DNA from: an uncultured Magnetospirillum sp.
GTDB lineage: Bacteria > Pseudomonadota > Alphaproteobacteria > Rhodospirillales > Magnetospirillaceae
Direction of reading: 5' to 3'
Assembly (NCBI RefSeq): GCF_903853455.1
Contig: NZ_CAINTR010000133.1
Coordinates: forward strand, 21,501-85,500
DNA: 64,000 nt
The position numbers and the translations under genes are program-made. Under the pieces are notes generated by a model that made no database searches, was not told the origin of the DNA, and saw only the letters and a program-made list of their open reading frames with translations. Position 1 is the stretch's first letter; each line of letters begins with the position of its first letter. Shown here piece by piece: positions 1 through 9,553 of the stretch.

Positions 1-878
1 TGGGGCTGCCGTTTCCGTTGATCGTGTTGAGTGCCGGTGTGGTGGGGGGGCTGGCGGCCCGTGCCGGCCGTCCGGCCTTCCAGCCGAAACGGGACGCCGC
101 CGGAAGCGGCGGCGCCGCGGACCGGGCCATTGAGCTGGGAGCCGACCACACCCGCCCCAATCTCCGCCGTTCACTGGTCGTCGCGGCGATCTGCCTGGTG
201 CTGTGGTGGGCACCGGTTGCCGTGGCGTTGGCCTGGGGTCAGGGGGCGTTCGGCGCGGTCGGACTGTTTTTCAGCAAGATGGCGGTGGTGACTTTCGGCG
301 GCGCCTATGCCGTGCTGGCCTATGTGGCCCAGGAAGCGGTGGAGGTCCATGGCTGGTTGCAGCCGGGCGAGATGCTGGAGGGTCTCGGTCTGGCCGAGAC
401 CACGCCGGGGCCGCTGATCCTGGTCAACCAGTTCGTCGGTTTTCTCGCCTGCTTCCGCAATCCGGGAAGTCTGGGGCCGTGGCTGGGAGGCGTAGTGGGG
501 GCGACGCTTACCGTTTGGGTCACCTTCACGCCGTGTTTCCTGTGGATTTTGGCCGGTGCCCCCTATGTGGAGGCTTTGCGGGGGAACCGGGCTCTGTCGG
601 GAGCTCTGGCCGCGATCACCGCCGCCGTGGTGGGGGTGATCGGCAATCTGGCGGTCTGGTTCGCCCTGCACGTCATCTTCACCCAGGTGAAGGAAAACCG
701 CCTGGGGAGCCTGTACCTCACCATTCCCGACCCCGCCAGCCTGGACCCGGTGTCGCTGGTGCTGGCGCTCGCCGCTGCCGTCGCCATGCTGCGGTTCCAC
801 ATGGGCATGTTGCCGACCCTGGCGGCCTGCGGGACGGTGGGGGTGATGTGGCGGCTCCTTCTTCCCATACTGTATTGA
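1..878 (+). CDS. chrA: Chromate transporter, 3' part (5' end outside window)
   Basis: The reading frame is open from the first bases of the window, so this is the C-terminal part of a longer protein. It has hydrophobic segments and the CHR-family signature region with GLAETTPGPLILVNQF followed by a Gly-rich membrane stretch. ChrA proteins usually have two CHR domains in about 400 residues; the roughly 290 residues here include the end of the first half and the complete second half. The family exports chromate across the inner membrane, in some cases using the proton motive force. The TTG at 18 is unlikely to be the real start because coding potential continues upstream of it. It ends in TGA at 876-878 and no hairpin terminator was seen behind it. 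Confidence 0.85.
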   Translation, partial: GLPFPLIVLSAGVVGGLAARAGRPAFQPKRDAAGSGGAADRAIELGADHTRPNLRRSLVVAAICLVLWWAPVAVALAWGQGAFGAVGLFFSKMAVVTFGGAYAVLAYVAQEAVEVHGWLQPGEMLEGLGLAETTPGPLILVNQFVGFLACFRNPGSLGPWLGGVVGATLTVWVTFTPCFLWILAGAPYVEALRGNRALSGALAAITAAVVGVIGNLAVWFALHVIFTQVKENRLGSLYLTIPDPASLDPVSLVLALAAAVAMLRFHMGMLPTLAACGTVGVMWRLLLPILY

Positions 879-1104
879 GGGATTCGAGCCGGGTGACATC
901 CCGTTGATTTCAGGCGGACATGCCCACCTCAATCACGCAGATACAGTTTGTTACCAATTCCAAAGAACATCGCCATACGGCTGTTACGAACGGGTGTCAT
1001 TTTCAAGACGCGCCGCCGAGGGCCGTCACCGTCCGTCATCGAGACGGCGGCTTGGTTGACGTCGTGGCGCTTTCTGGAGATCGACCTGAAAGCGATATCG
1101 GGCC

Positions 1105-2016
1105 ATGGCAGAAAAAGAAGCGAAATCATCGAGCTACGATTTCGACGGACTCCAAGGCAGAATCTCACGGATTCGATCTGGCCAGATATTTTTTATTTGT
1201 GGAATGATGAAGTCAGGCACCACTTGGGTGCAGCTTCTCCTTGACGCCCATCCTAATATATCCTGCAATGGGGAAGGGCACTTCATGGACGTATTGGCAG
1301 ATCACCTCGTCAATGCGTTAGACCGTTACAATGAATACATTGATGGTAAGAATATGACGCTGTTCGATCAGATCAGCCGTATTCCCAAGGTGACGACGGA
1401 CCACCTTTTCCACATCCTGGCGACCAGCATCTGTTTGTTGTTGGATGAAAAGTGCCGGGAAAGAAATTGGGTCGCGGTCGGCGAGAAGACTCCCGACAAT
1501 GCCTCCGGTTTGCCGACTCTTGCCCTGCTGTTTCCGAAAGCCAAGTTCATCCATGTGGTGCGTGACGGCCGGGATTGCGCGGTTTCAGGATGGTTCCACA
1601 ATCTGCGCCTGGATCACGGCCGAACCGTCGATACCTATGCCTCGTTCGACAATTATGTCGCTCAGTTCGCCGAGACTTGGGCCGGTGTCGTCAAAACGGC
1701 GACGGAGTTCGGCCATACGGTTCCGGGGCGCTACATGACGGTCCGGTATGAGGATCTGAGCGCCGCCGCTCCCGCCGAGTTGACGCGGATGTTCAAGTTT
1801 CTTGGGGCAAGGTCGGGCCACCGTGAAATCGAACACTGCGCCTCGGCGGCGTCATTCGCCACGTTGAGCGGTGGGCGTGAGTCCGGCGATGAAAGCCGGG
1901 CATCGTTTTTCCGCAAGGGCGTCATCGGTGATTGGCACAATCACTTGAGCCCCGATGTCGAACGGGCTTTTGCCGACAAAGCGGGAGATTGGCTGAAGCA
2001 TTTCGGTTATTCCTGA
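1105..2016 (+). CDS. PAPS-dependent sulfotransferase family protein
   Basis: This 303-residue protein has the two nucleotide-binding motifs of sulfotransferases. KSGTTW at residues 36-41 is the 5'-phosphosulfate loop, and VVRDGRDCAVS at about 151-161 is the 3'-phosphate motif. The family transfers sulfate from PAPS to hydroxyl or amino groups of carbohydrates, lipids or proteins; the acceptor cannot be read from the sequence. No signal peptide or membrane segment is evident, so it probably acts in the cytoplasm. The next gene, a TPR/glycosyltransferase-like protein, starts 30 bp downstream on the same strand, so a shared role in glycan modification is plausible. The local sequence is AT-richer than its neighbours, hinting at transfer. 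The ATG at 1105 has only a weak Shine-Dalgarno sequence. The 226 bp upstream (879-1104) show no gene. Confidence 0.85.
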   Translation: MAEKEAKSSSYDFDGLQGRISRIRSGQIFFICGMMKSGTTWVQLLLDAHPNISCNGEGHFMDVLADHLVNALDRYNEYIDGKNMTLFDQISRIPKVTTDHLFHILATSICLLLDEKCRERNWVAVGEKTPDNASGLPTLALLFPKAKFIHVVRDGRDCAVSGWFHNLRLDHGRTVDTYASFDNYVAQFAETWAGVVKTATEFGHTVPGRYMTVRYEDLSAAAPAELTRMFKFLGARSGHREIEHCASAASFATLSGGRESGDESRASFFRKGVIGDWHNHLSPDVERAFADKAGDWLKHFGYS

Positions 2017-2046
2017 TGCGACAACCCATTTTCGCGGAGTAGCGTC

Positions 2047-3591
2047 GTGACGGCGGATGACGATCGGCGATCCATCATCGCGGCACTGGAGCAAGGCGAT
2101 TTCGCCGTCGCCGAGGCCGGCTGCCAATCGCTGCTGTCGCGGGGCGCTACCGGCGAGGGGCTGTATTTGCTGGCGGTGGTCCGGGCCGCGCAGGACGACC
2201 CGTTTTCGGCGCTGCCCTTGGTCGAGCAGGCCGAGGCCTTGCTGCCCGGCCGGGAGGATGTCGCCTATAACCATGGCGTAATTCTGCGCGACCTGGGGCG
2301 GCTGGCCGAGGCGGCCGAGGCATGGCGGCGCGTCACCGACCTGGTTCCGACCCATCACGACGCCTGGCTCAATCGGGCTGCGGCGGTGGAAGCCGTCGCC
2401 GACCTTGATGCCGCCGGCGAGATTTATGGCGAGGCTCTCCGCCATTGTCCGGACGAACCTCGCCTGCTCTACAATTTCGCTGATTTCCACTATCGCCGAG
2501 GGGCGGTCGAGGCGGCAGTCCAGGCTTATGATCGCCTGTTGCAGGCTTTCCCCGGCTGGTCGGCCGCTTGGACCAATCTTGGCATGAGCCATCTGCGCGC
2601 CGGTCGTTTCGACGCCGCCGAAGCTTGCCATCGCCGCGCCATTGCCGAGGCGAACTCCAGCGACGATCTGGCCTTGGCTCAATTCAATCTGGGCAACTTG
2701 CTGCTACGGCAAGGGCGTTGGGCCGAGGGATTCGCCGCGTATGAGTGGCGACTCCGTCTGCCCGGCGTGTCGCGGTTGGACTGGCCGGTTCCGGAATGGA
2801 ACGGCGACGAGCCGTCCGGTTGCCGGGTCCTGGTGTGGAACGACCAGGGCATGGGCGATGCCCTGCAATTCCTGCGCTTTGTGCGTCCCGTCGCCGAACG
2901 GGGGCATCGAGTCTTCGTCGTTCTCCGCGACGAAATCAAGACTCTGGCGGCCTCGGTGCCGGGGGTGGAGGCGGCCTTCGGCTTGTCGGATCCTCTCCCC
3001 GACATGGACGTCCATCTGCCGCTGTGCAGCCTGCCGCACAAATTGGGACTGACGCCGGAAGCATCCTGGCCCGGCGGTCCCTATCTATCGACCCCATCCA
3101 CCGTGTCGCTGCCCCCGGCCACGGGCAAGCGGGTGGGATTGGTCTGGGCCGGCAATCCCGGGCACAGCAACGATTCCAATCGCAGCATCAGCCTTTCCGA
3201 TTTGGCGCCGCTGCTGGACCTTCCGGGGATCGATTGGTGCAGTCTGCAACTGGGGGCCGGATTGGAGCAACTGGCCGGCTCGCCCTGGGCCGACCGGGTG
3301 CGCGACCTGTCGCCGTTGTTGACCGACTTCGCGGCGACGGCGGCGGTGATGGCGCAGTTGGACCTGCTGATTTCGGTGGATACCGCCGTGGTCCATCTGG
3401 CCGGCGCTCTCGACCGCCCCGCCTGGGGCCTGCTGCCGGCCATCGGGACCGACTGGCGCTGGCGGTTCGAGGGCGAGACGACCGACTGGTATCCCAGCCT
3501 GCGCTTGTTTCGTCAGGCCGAGGCCGGCGACTGGCGGCCGGTCATGGCCGACATTGCGTCACTTCTTCTTGCGCAGCGCTACGGCGGGTAG
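2047..3591 (+). CDS. TPR protein with glycosyltransferase family 9-like C-terminus
   Basis: This 514-residue protein has an N-terminal half of consecutive tetratricopeptide-type helix pairs (about residues 10-230). The C-terminal half resembles heptosyltransferase-like GT9 proteins: a GLVWAGNPGHSND segment near residue 360 and a LISVDTAVVHLAGALDRPAWGL segment near 440, the family's usual nucleotide-sugar site. TPR-GT9 fusions are common in Magnetospirillum-like genomes and are assumed to glycosylate proteins or surface polymers; the substrate is unknown. The GTG start at 2047 has a GGAG about 8 nt upstream. It lies 30 bp behind the sulfotransferase gene, probably in one transcript. Its last 33 bases overlap the convergent small gene on the other strand. 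Confidence 0.8.
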   Translation: MTADDDRRSIIAALEQGDFAVAEAGCQSLLSRGATGEGLYLLAVVRAAQDDPFSALPLVEQAEALLPGREDVAYNHGVILRDLGRLAEAAEAWRRVTDLVPTHHDAWLNRAAAVEAVADLDAAGEIYGEALRHCPDEPRLLYNFADFHYRRGAVEAAVQAYDRLLQAFPGWSAAWTNLGMSHLRAGRFDAAEACHRRAIAEANSSDDLALAQFNLGNLLLRQGRWAEGFAAYEWRLRLPGVSRLDWPVPEWNGDEPSGCRVLVWNDQGMGDALQFLRFVRPVAERGHRVFVVLRDEIKTLAASVPGVEAAFGLSDPLPDMDVHLPLCSLPHKLGLTPEASWPGGPYLSTPSTVSLPPATGKRVGLVWAGNPGHSNDSNRSISLSDLAPLLDLPGIDWCSLQLGAGLEQLAGSPWADRVRDLSPLLTDFAATAAVMAQLDLLISVDTAVVHLAGALDRPAWGLLPAIGTDWRWRFEGETTDWYPSLRLFRQAEAGDWRPVMADIASLLLAQRYGG

Positions 3592-3870
3592 CAGTTCTTC
3601 GGTGGTCAAGCTGCGCCCAAGCTGATCCTCCAGATGCGGCAGCAGCTGGGGAAAGAACTTCAGCGGAGCCAACAGCTTGATCGCCGCCGCCGTTCCTGCG
3701 GTCTCGTCGGCGGCGTCGCGACGGCAGCGCAGCAGCACCGACGCCACCAGCCAGTCATCCCAGTCGTCCTGGTCATGGCCCTTGGGTGGTGGCAGTCCGG
3801 CGAAACGGCCCAACATCTCCATCAGCTCGTGTCGCGACATCTCCGCGACAGTCTTGGTGTTCCCGCTCAT
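3559..3870 (-). CDS. Hypothetical small protein (about 103 aa)
   Basis: I do not recognise this family. The frame could begin at a TTG (3888), but the ATG at 3870 gives a conventional N-terminus (MSGNTKTVAEMSRHELM). The protein is helical, without membrane segment or signal peptide, and has an acidic stretch (HDQDDWDDW) and a very basic C-terminus ending RKKK. Its 3' end overlaps the convergent TPR/GT9 gene by 33 bases. That overlap is unusual but both frames look coding, since the codon pattern here continues well beyond the overlap. Confidence 0.6.
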   Translation of the reverse strand: MSGNTKTVAEMSRHELMEMLGRFAGLPPPKGHDQDDWDDWLVASVLLRCRRDAADETAGTAAAIKLLAPLKFFPQLLPHLEDQLGRSLTTEELLPAVALRKKK

Positions 3871-3942
3871 ACCCCGTACATCCAACAAAGATATTCCCCA
3901 TCGCGGAGTCTACTCCAGCCATCGGCCAGGGGGAAACGGGAT

Positions 3943-5103
3943 TTAGGCCTTGATCAGAGGTCCGCCGGCCCACGAGCGGTTCAACCGCCAGGCCAGCAGC
4001 GCCGACGCTGCCGACAGCCCCGCCATGGCCAGGAACGAGCCGCCGCCCAGGCGCTCGTAGAGGTACCCGCTCACCGGTGTCATCAGGCCGGGGGCCAGCC
4101 CGACAGCGATGGCGGCATAAAGCCCCTGGGCCCGGGCGGACAGGGACGGGGGAACGGCGCGCAGGATGAAGTGCATGGCTCCCAGATGGGCGCAGCCGAA
4201 CGTGGCGGCATGCAGGAGCTGGGCACCGGCGACCCAGACCATGTCGGCGGTGGTCCCCAGGATGGTCCAGCGCAGGGCGCCACCCAGGGCGGCGGCCAGC
4301 AACAGCCCGGCGGGACCGAAGCGGACGACCACGCGGCTGCTGACGGCGAACAGGACGATCTCGGCCACCACGCCCTCGGACCACAGCACTCCGATCTCCG
4401 GATCGGACAGGCCGGCGGCCTTCCAATGGATGGTGGCGAAGGCGTAATAGACGGTATGAGCCGCCTGGTTGAGCGAGGCGGTCAGCAGGAACAGCAGAAA
4501 AACCCCGCTGGCCAACAACGGTCGCACCGGTGGCGGCGGGTCGTCGTGCGGCGGGACGCGGGCATCGGGCAGGACGGCGCAACTGGCGGCGGTCAGCAGC
4601 AGCGTCGCCGAGATTAGCCAGGGCAGGATCGAGACCGGCCAATCGACCAGCGCCTGGCCGATCAGGGTGGCGGCGGCAATGAAGGCCAGCGACCCCCACA
4701 GCCGAACCCTTCCGTAATCCAGCCGATGGGTATGGACCACCATCATGGCCAGCGAATCGCCCACCGGCATCAGGCTGGTGAAGGGAAAGATCGCCACCAC
4801 GGTCATGATCAGGATCGGCACGAAGCCGGTGGCGAGCGGGAACAGCAGCCACAGCAGCCCTGCGGCCAGCGCCAGGGCCAGCATGGGGCGTTTGCGGTCG
4901 CCGCGATGATCGACCAGATGCCCGACCACGGGATTGGCCACCAGCCGGGTCAGGTAACCGGCGGCGACCAGCAGGCCGATTTCGGAGGGGCTGAGGCCGC
5001 GATCCTTGAGCCAGAGCGGCCAGAACGGGATGTGGATGCCCACGGCGGCGAACAGGGCGGCGTAGAACGCGGCCAGCCGGACGGCGGCGGAACGTCGGGT
5101 CAT
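3943..5103 (-). CDS. MFS transporter, 3-phenylpropionate transporter (HcaT)-like
   Basis: This 386-residue integral membrane protein has about 12 hydrophobic segments. After the first helix it has the HIPFWPLWLKDRGLSPSEIG region typical of the MFS_1-like/PPP group (HcaT relatives). The cytoplasmic loop VVGHLVDHRGDRKR matches the MFS loop 2-3 signature. The substrate is not deducible. The start ATG (5103-5101) overlaps the stop TGA of the upstream deacetylase gene in an ATGA arrangement, so the two genes are translationally coupled. The frame is open further upstream, but that part is the shadow of the deacetylase gene and was not used. Confidence 0.85.
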   Translation of the reverse strand: MTRRSAAVRLAAFYAALFAAVGIHIPFWPLWLKDRGLSPSEIGLLVAAGYLTRLVANPVVGHLVDHRGDRKRPMLALALAAGLLWLLFPLATGFVPILIMTVVAIFPFTSLMPVGDSLAMMVVHTHRLDYGRVRLWGSLAFIAAATLIGQALVDWPVSILPWLISATLLLTAASCAVLPDARVPPHDDPPPPVRPLLASGVFLLFLLTASLNQAAHTVYYAFATIHWKAAGLSDPEIGVLWSEGVVAEIVLFAVSSRVVVRFGPAGLLLAAALGGALRWTILGTTADMVWVAGAQLLHAATFGCAHLGAMHFILRAVPPSLSARAQGLYAAIAVGLAPGLMTPVSGYLYERLGGGSFLAMAGLSAASALLAWRLNRSWAGGPLIKA

Positions 5104-5936
5104 AGCCCCGACAGCGTGAGGCCACGGTCCGTCAGCGAGGCCGGGCAGGCGTCCGAGGCCAGGAAGCGGTATTCCACCTCGCGCTGGTCGGTCAGCCATT
5201 CGCACGCCTTCAGCGCCTCGTCGACCTCGCCGGGATGACACATCACCAAGGTCCGCGGGCCGGGGGAATCGGTGAAGCGCCGGAACAGCTCGGAATAGGA
5301 AACTTTGCCGGAGAAGTCGTAGACGCCGCGGAAGCCCCGGTTGTGGGGGGCTCCGGCGGCTTTGAGCATCCAGCGCAGACGCAGGCCCAGCAGGGCGATG
5401 ACAGTGGCCCGAACCGGGTCGATTCCCCGCGCCAGGATGGCCAGGGGATTCTCCCAGCACGACCGCACCCAGCCGCCGGTGGGCTTGAGCCGGCGGCGCC
5501 ACAGATCCATGACCACGTCACGCACGATGGGGAGCTGGTGGACATGATGATGGCCGTCGAGGAAGTCGGGGGCGCGACCCATGGCGGCTTGGAACGCATC
5601 GACCTGACGTTCCAGTTCGGCGGCGATCTCGGCCCGGTCGAGGCGGCGGGTGACGGCGCGCTTGACCATGGTTCCCACCGGCGGCAGCGTCCCATGGGGC
5701 GCGAGCTTGGGCATGGCTCCCAAGGGTCGTTGATCGGTCAGGGTCAGATGGACGCCGAACTGGGCCTTGCCCTCCAGCGGTTTCAGCAGAACCGCTTCGT
5801 CCGGCCAGTGGGGACTGCCGGTCATGCAGCCGGTGGCCTGTAACCGGCCGGCTTCGATCAGGGCGCGGATGGCGCGGCCGATTCCGGGGGCAAGACCATA
5901 ATCGTCGGCGCAAAGGGTGAGGGTGGAGCGTGTCAT
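5100..5936 (-). CDS. hpnK: ChbG/HpnK (YdjC) family carbohydrate deacetylase
   Basis: This 278-residue protein carries the YdjC-family metal-site motifs: LCADDYG at the N-terminus, DGHHHVHQLP in the middle and VMCHPGE near the end. Family members remove acetyl groups from sugars. HpnK is the version associated with hopanoid genes, ChbG with chitooligosaccharides. No hopanoid gene is next to it here, so the subfamily is inferred from overall resemblance. The ATG at 5936 is preferred over an upstream in-frame start because the core domain begins only a few residues later. It is the first gene of a two-gene unit with the MFS transporter, which could move its substrate or product. Confidence 0.78.
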   Translation of the reverse strand: MTRSTLTLCADDYGLAPGIGRAIRALIEAGRLQATGCMTGSPHWPDEAVLLKPLEGKAQFGVHLTLTDQRPLGAMPKLAPHGTLPPVGTMVKRAVTRRLDRAEIAAELERQVDAFQAAMGRAPDFLDGHHHVHQLPIVRDVVMDLWRRRLKPTGGWVRSCWENPLAILARGIDPVRATVIALLGLRLRWMLKAAGAPHNRGFRGVYDFSGKVSYSELFRRFTDSPGPRTLVMCHPGEVDEALKACEWLTDQREVEYRFLASDACPASLTDRGLTLSGL

Positions 5937-6140
5937 GGGGCGAAGATAGGCCCGGCCCCGCCGAGGCGCAAGACGGCTGTCTTCTAAGGCCAACGCCGGA
6001 TGGTCAGGGCTGAATTTGTTCCTTATAACCAGGCGCTTGTTAGGTGTTTCGACTCAGGGCCTTAAATTTTGCCGGCTCGAATGCCACCTGAAACGATGCG
6101 GCGATTGCCGGCAACATGATGCCAACGAGATGGGACCCGC

Positions 6141-8360
6141 ATGACGACCTCAGCCCCCTCCGATAGCCTGAGCGAAGCCGCCCTGTCCGAGAAGGCCTGG
6201 GTCGCCGAGCGGCGGCGGCGGCCGCGTGGTCGCGGGCTGACCTTGCAGATCAACATTGTCGCCGCCTTCGCGGCGCTGTTGACCGTCATCATCGTGACCT
6301 TGGTGGCCTTCGCCTACAACAAGAACGAAGGGGCGGTTCTCGACCTAGTCGAGCGCTTCGTTGATCGGACAGCGGCGTCCGGCATCAACAGCGCCGTGGC
6401 CTTGCTCAAGCCGGTGGCGGCGGATGTGCAGGCGACCGCCGAACTTGCCGCCATCGACGAGGCCAAGGCACGCGATGGAAGCCTGTTTCCCTATATGATG
6501 AGCCTGCTCGATTCCACGCCGCAGCTGCAAAGCATCTATCTGGCGTTCGAGGCGGATGGCAGGTTCCTCCAGGTGTTTCCCATCCCGCCGGGCACCGAGA
6601 AGTTCGGCGTCAACAACAACCCGCCGCCGCCCGATGCGCGGTTCGCCCTGCGGGTCATAGATCGTACGGGCGGAGGCTATTCGGATGTCTGGAGCTATGT
6701 GAAGCGTGACGGCACGGTTGTTGGCAGTGAAAGCTCCAATACCCTCAATTACGATGCGCGGGACCGCTCCTGGTACAAGGATGTGGCGACGCGGCGCGGC
6801 CTGATCTGGACCGACCTTGTGGTCTATACCAGCACGCGTCAGCCCGGAATTGCCGCGGCCTACCCGATCATCGCCCGCGATGGCCGCCTGATCGGCGCCG
6901 CCGCCGCCAATATCACCACCAACCAGCTTTCCGACTTTCTCGCCAGCCTCGACCTCGGTCCGTCCGGTGTCGGCCTGATCGTCGACGAGCAAGACCAGAT
7001 CATCGCCTATCCCGATGCGTCTCGCGCCATTCGCCAGGACGGCATGAAGCTGTCGCTGGTGAAGGCCGGCGAGTTGAACGACGCCAGGATTTCCGATGCG
7101 TTCGCCGCCTACCGCGCCGCGCCGGCGCGGTTGGTGCATTTCGAATCCGGTGGACATCGTCATCTGGGGTCGTTCAGCGGTCTGCCGGACGAATTCGGCA
7201 AGAAGTGGCTGCTGGCCATTGTCGTGCTGGAAAACGATTTCGTCGGCACCTTGAAGGAAAACACTCGCGACATCGTCATGGTCGGGATGGGGCTGATGGT
7301 GCTGGGCATGATCGGTCTGGCGGTGCTGTCGAGCTGGATATCCAGGCCGTTGGCCCGTCTGTCCGTCGAGATCCAGAAAATCCAGAAATTCGACCTCGCC
7401 AACCCCATCGTTTTGAATGCCAGGGTGGTGGAAGTGGGCGACCTGATCAACTCGCTCAACATGATGAAGAGGGCGCTTCGCACCTTTGGCATGTTCGTTC
7501 CCCGCGATCTGGTCCGCGAACTGGTCGCCAGCGGTCGCACCATCGAGCTGGGCGGGCAAGACCGCACCCTGACGGTGATGTTCACCGACATCGCCGACTT
7601 TACCGGGTTGTCGGAGCGCATGGCGGCCGGCGATCTGCTGGTTCACGTCTCGCGTCATCTCGCCGCCATTTCCGATTGCGTGGGCCAGGAGGACGGCACC
7701 GTCGACAAGTATATCGGCGACGCCGTCATGGCCTTCTGGGGGGCGCCCAATTGGCGCGAGGATCACGCCTTGCGGGCCTGTGTCGCCACGCTCAAGGCCA
7801 AGCGGGTTCAGGCCCTGATGAACGACGAATGGGCGGCGGCGGGATTGCCGACCATGTTCGTTCGCATTGGCCTGCATACCGCCAACGTCATCGTCGGCAA
7901 TATCGGCTCGGTCCAGCGCATGAGCTACACGGCGGTCGGCGATGGCGTCAATGTGGCGTCTCGCCTTGAAGGCGTCAACAAGCTCTACGGCACCCAAATC
8001 TGTATCAGCGAGGCGGTGGTCGACTCGGCCGGCGACAGCATCCTGGTCCGTCCGCTGGACGTGGTGGCGGTGAAGGGGCGCAAGGCGGGCGAGAAGATCT
8101 TCGAACTGGTGGCGCTGCGCCAGGGGCCCGCCGAGTTGCTGGCCACTCCCGAACAGCTGGAGCATTGCCGGCTGACCGAAGCCGCTTTCGCGGCCTATCA
8201 AAGCCGGGATTGGACGCTGGCCGTCCATCTCTACGAGCAGGTCGCGACCCTGGCGCCCAACGACAAGATTCCGGCGATCTTCATGGAACGCTGCCGTCAG
8301 TATCTGGCCGATCCGCCGCCGTCGGATTGGACCGGAATTCATGAGATGAAGACGAAGTAG
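6141..8360 (+). CDS. Membrane-bound class III adenylate/guanylate cyclase with Cache sensor
   Basis: This 739-residue protein has a basic cytoplasmic N-terminus, a first membrane helix at about residues 33-58, and a periplasmic region of about 300 residues resembling a double Cache sensor (YDARDRSWYKDVATRRGLIWTD is typical). A second membrane helix at about 375-397 and a HAMP-like linker follow. The class III cyclase domain has the metal site FTDIADFTG, the DKYIGDAVMAFWGAP segment and VGNIGS. The C-terminal ~80 residues look TPR-like. It should sense a small ligand outside the inner membrane and make a cyclic nucleotide, most often cAMP. It is monocistronic. A GC hairpin follows the gene at 8392-8417. 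Confidence 0.9.
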   Translation: MTTSAPSDSLSEAALSEKAWVAERRRRPRGRGLTLQINIVAAFAALLTVIIVTLVAFAYNKNEGAVLDLVERFVDRTAASGINSAVALLKPVAADVQATAELAAIDEAKARDGSLFPYMMSLLDSTPQLQSIYLAFEADGRFLQVFPIPPGTEKFGVNNNPPPPDARFALRVIDRTGGGYSDVWSYVKRDGTVVGSESSNTLNYDARDRSWYKDVATRRGLIWTDLVVYTSTRQPGIAAAYPIIARDGRLIGAAAANITTNQLSDFLASLDLGPSGVGLIVDEQDQIIAYPDASRAIRQDGMKLSLVKAGELNDARISDAFAAYRAAPARLVHFESGGHRHLGSFSGLPDEFGKKWLLAIVVLENDFVGTLKENTRDIVMVGMGLMVLGMIGLAVLSSWISRPLARLSVEIQKIQKFDLANPIVLNARVVEVGDLINSLNMMKRALRTFGMFVPRDLVRELVASGRTIELGGQDRTLTVMFTDIADFTGLSERMAAGDLLVHVSRHLAAISDCVGQEDGTVDKYIGDAVMAFWGAPNWREDHALRACVATLKAKRVQALMNDEWAAAGLPTMFVRIGLHTANVIVGNIGSVQRMSYTAVGDGVNVASRLEGVNKLYGTQICISEAVVDSAGDSILVRPLDVVAVKGRKAGEKIFELVALRQGPAELLATPEQLEHCRLTEAAFAAYQSRDWTLAVHLYEQVATLAPNDKIPAIFMERCRQYLADPPPSDWTGIHEMKTK

Positions 8361-8391
8361 CATCCTTCCTTTGGATTTTCGACCTAGATCG

Positions 8392-8417
8392 GGGGGCGGT
8401 CGTGCCCGCCCGCCCCC
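8392..8417 (+). terminator. GC-rich hairpin after cyclase gene
   Basis: GGGGGCGG (8392-8399) pairs perfectly with CCGCCCCC (8410-8417) around a 10-nt loop, 31 bp after the cyclase stop codon. No T-run follows, so it may end transcription weakly or act as a 3' processing structure. Confidence 0.4.
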
Positions 8418-8430
8418 GGGAGATGCATGC

Positions 8431-8471
8431 TTGACTCAATTAATCCCACAGTCTACAGATTGTTAGATTAA
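8431..8471 (+). promoter_or_regulatory. Putative promoter of the sulfate-uptake genes
   Basis: An AT-rich island upstream of the sulfate-binding protein gene contains TTGACT (8431-8436) and, after 17 bp, TACAGA (8454-8459), a moderate sigma-70-like pair. TTAATC (8440-8445) and GATTAA (8466-8471) form an inverted pair flanking the -10 region and could be a regulator site. This rests on pattern only. Confidence 0.35.
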
Positions 8472-8498
8472 TAGGTTTCAGAGCGGGCGGAGGTCGTG

Positions 8499-9542
8499 AT
8501 GTGGCTGTTTCGGAATGAGGAGGTTCAGCGCCTGGCGCTGGCCGGGCTGTTCGCGGTGTTGCTGGCCTTGGGGCTGGCCACGGCCATTCCCGGCGCCCAT
8601 GGTGCCGAGACCAAGACGCTGCTGAACGTCTCTTATGATCCTACCCGCGAACTGTATCAGGCGATCAACGACGCCTTCATCGCGCAGTGGAAGACCAAGA
8701 CCGGCGAGGACCTCAAGATCAACCAGTCCCACGGCGGATCGGGCAAGCAGGCCCGGTCGGTGATCGACGGGCTGGAGGCCGATGTGGTGACCTTGGCGCT
8801 GGCCTACGATATCGACGCCATCGCCGACAAAGCCAAGTTGCTGGATGGCAAGTGGCAGTCCCGACTCGCCTATAACAGCGCCCCTTACACCTCCACCATC
8901 GTGTTTCTGGTCCGGAAGGGCAATCCCAAGCAAATCAAGGATTGGGGCGATCTGATCAAGCCGGGCGTGTCGGTGATCACTCCCAATCCCAAGACCTCCG
9001 GCGGGGCGCGGTGGAATTATCTGGCGGCCTGGGGGTATGAGCTCAACCAAACCAATGGCGATCAGGCCAAGGCAGAGGAGTTCGTCTCCAAGCTGTACAA
9101 GAACGTGCCGGTGCTGGATTCCGGGGCGCGCGGCGCCACCGTCACCTTCGCCCAGCGCGGCTTGGGCGACGTGCTGCTGGCCTGGGAGAACGAGGCTTAT
9201 CTCGCCTTGCAGGAATTCGGCGGCGGGTTCGAGATCGTGGTGCCGTCACTGTCGATCCTGGCCGAGCCGCCGGTGGCGGTGGTGGACAAGGTGGTCGACA
9301 AGCGTGGCACCCGCGCGGTGGCCGAGGCCTATCTCCAGTTTCTCTACACCCCCGAGGCCCAGGCCATCATCGCCAAGAACTTCTACCGTCCGCGTGACCC
9401 GGACGTGATCAAGAAGACCGCCGGGACCTTCAAGCCGGTCCGGCTGTTCACCATCGATGACGTGTTCGGCGGCTGGACCAAGGCTCAGGCTACCCATTTC
9501 GCCGATGGCGGGGTGTTCGACCGCATCTCGGCGAAGAAGTAG
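8499..9542 (+). CDS. sbp: Periplasmic sulfate/thiosulfate-binding protein
   Basis: This 347-residue secreted protein has a signal peptide (hydrophobic stretch, cleavage probably after PGAHG). The mature part is typical of Sbp/Cys[18 protein letters not shown] at the start, [15 protein letters not shown], and [16 protein letters not shown]. It binds sulfate or thiosulfate and delivers it to the CysT-CysW permease encoded directly behind. The ATG at 8499 is preferred to the adjacent GTG at 8496 because GGAGG at 8489-8493 is well spaced from it. It is the first gene of sbp-cysT-cysW. Confidence 0.92.
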   Translation: MWLFRNEEVQRLALAGLFAVLLALGLATAIPGAHGAETKTLLNVSYDPTRELYQAINDAFIAQWKTKTGEDLKINQSHGGSGKQARSVIDGLEADVVTLALAYDIDAIADKAKLLDGKWQSRLAYNSAPYTSTIVFLVRKGNPKQIKDWGDLIKPGVSVITPNPKTSGGARWNYLAAWGYELNQTNGDQAKAEEFVSKLYKNVPVLDSGARGATVTFAQRGLGDVLLAWENEAYLALQEFGGGFEIVVPSLSILAEPPVAVVDKVVDKRGTRAVAEAYLQFLYTPEAQAIIAKNFYRPRDPDVIKKTAGTFKPVRLFTIDDVFGGWTKAQATHFADGGVFDRISAKK

Positions 9543-9553
9543 GGGAGGGGGCC

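Noticed and set aside
6345..8363. Long open frame antisense to the cyclase gene (672 codons)
   Set aside because: The opposite strand encodes a complete cyclase with all motifs; the antisense frame has His/Gln/Arg/Gly-rich composition typical of shadows in GC-rich genes and no ribosome site.
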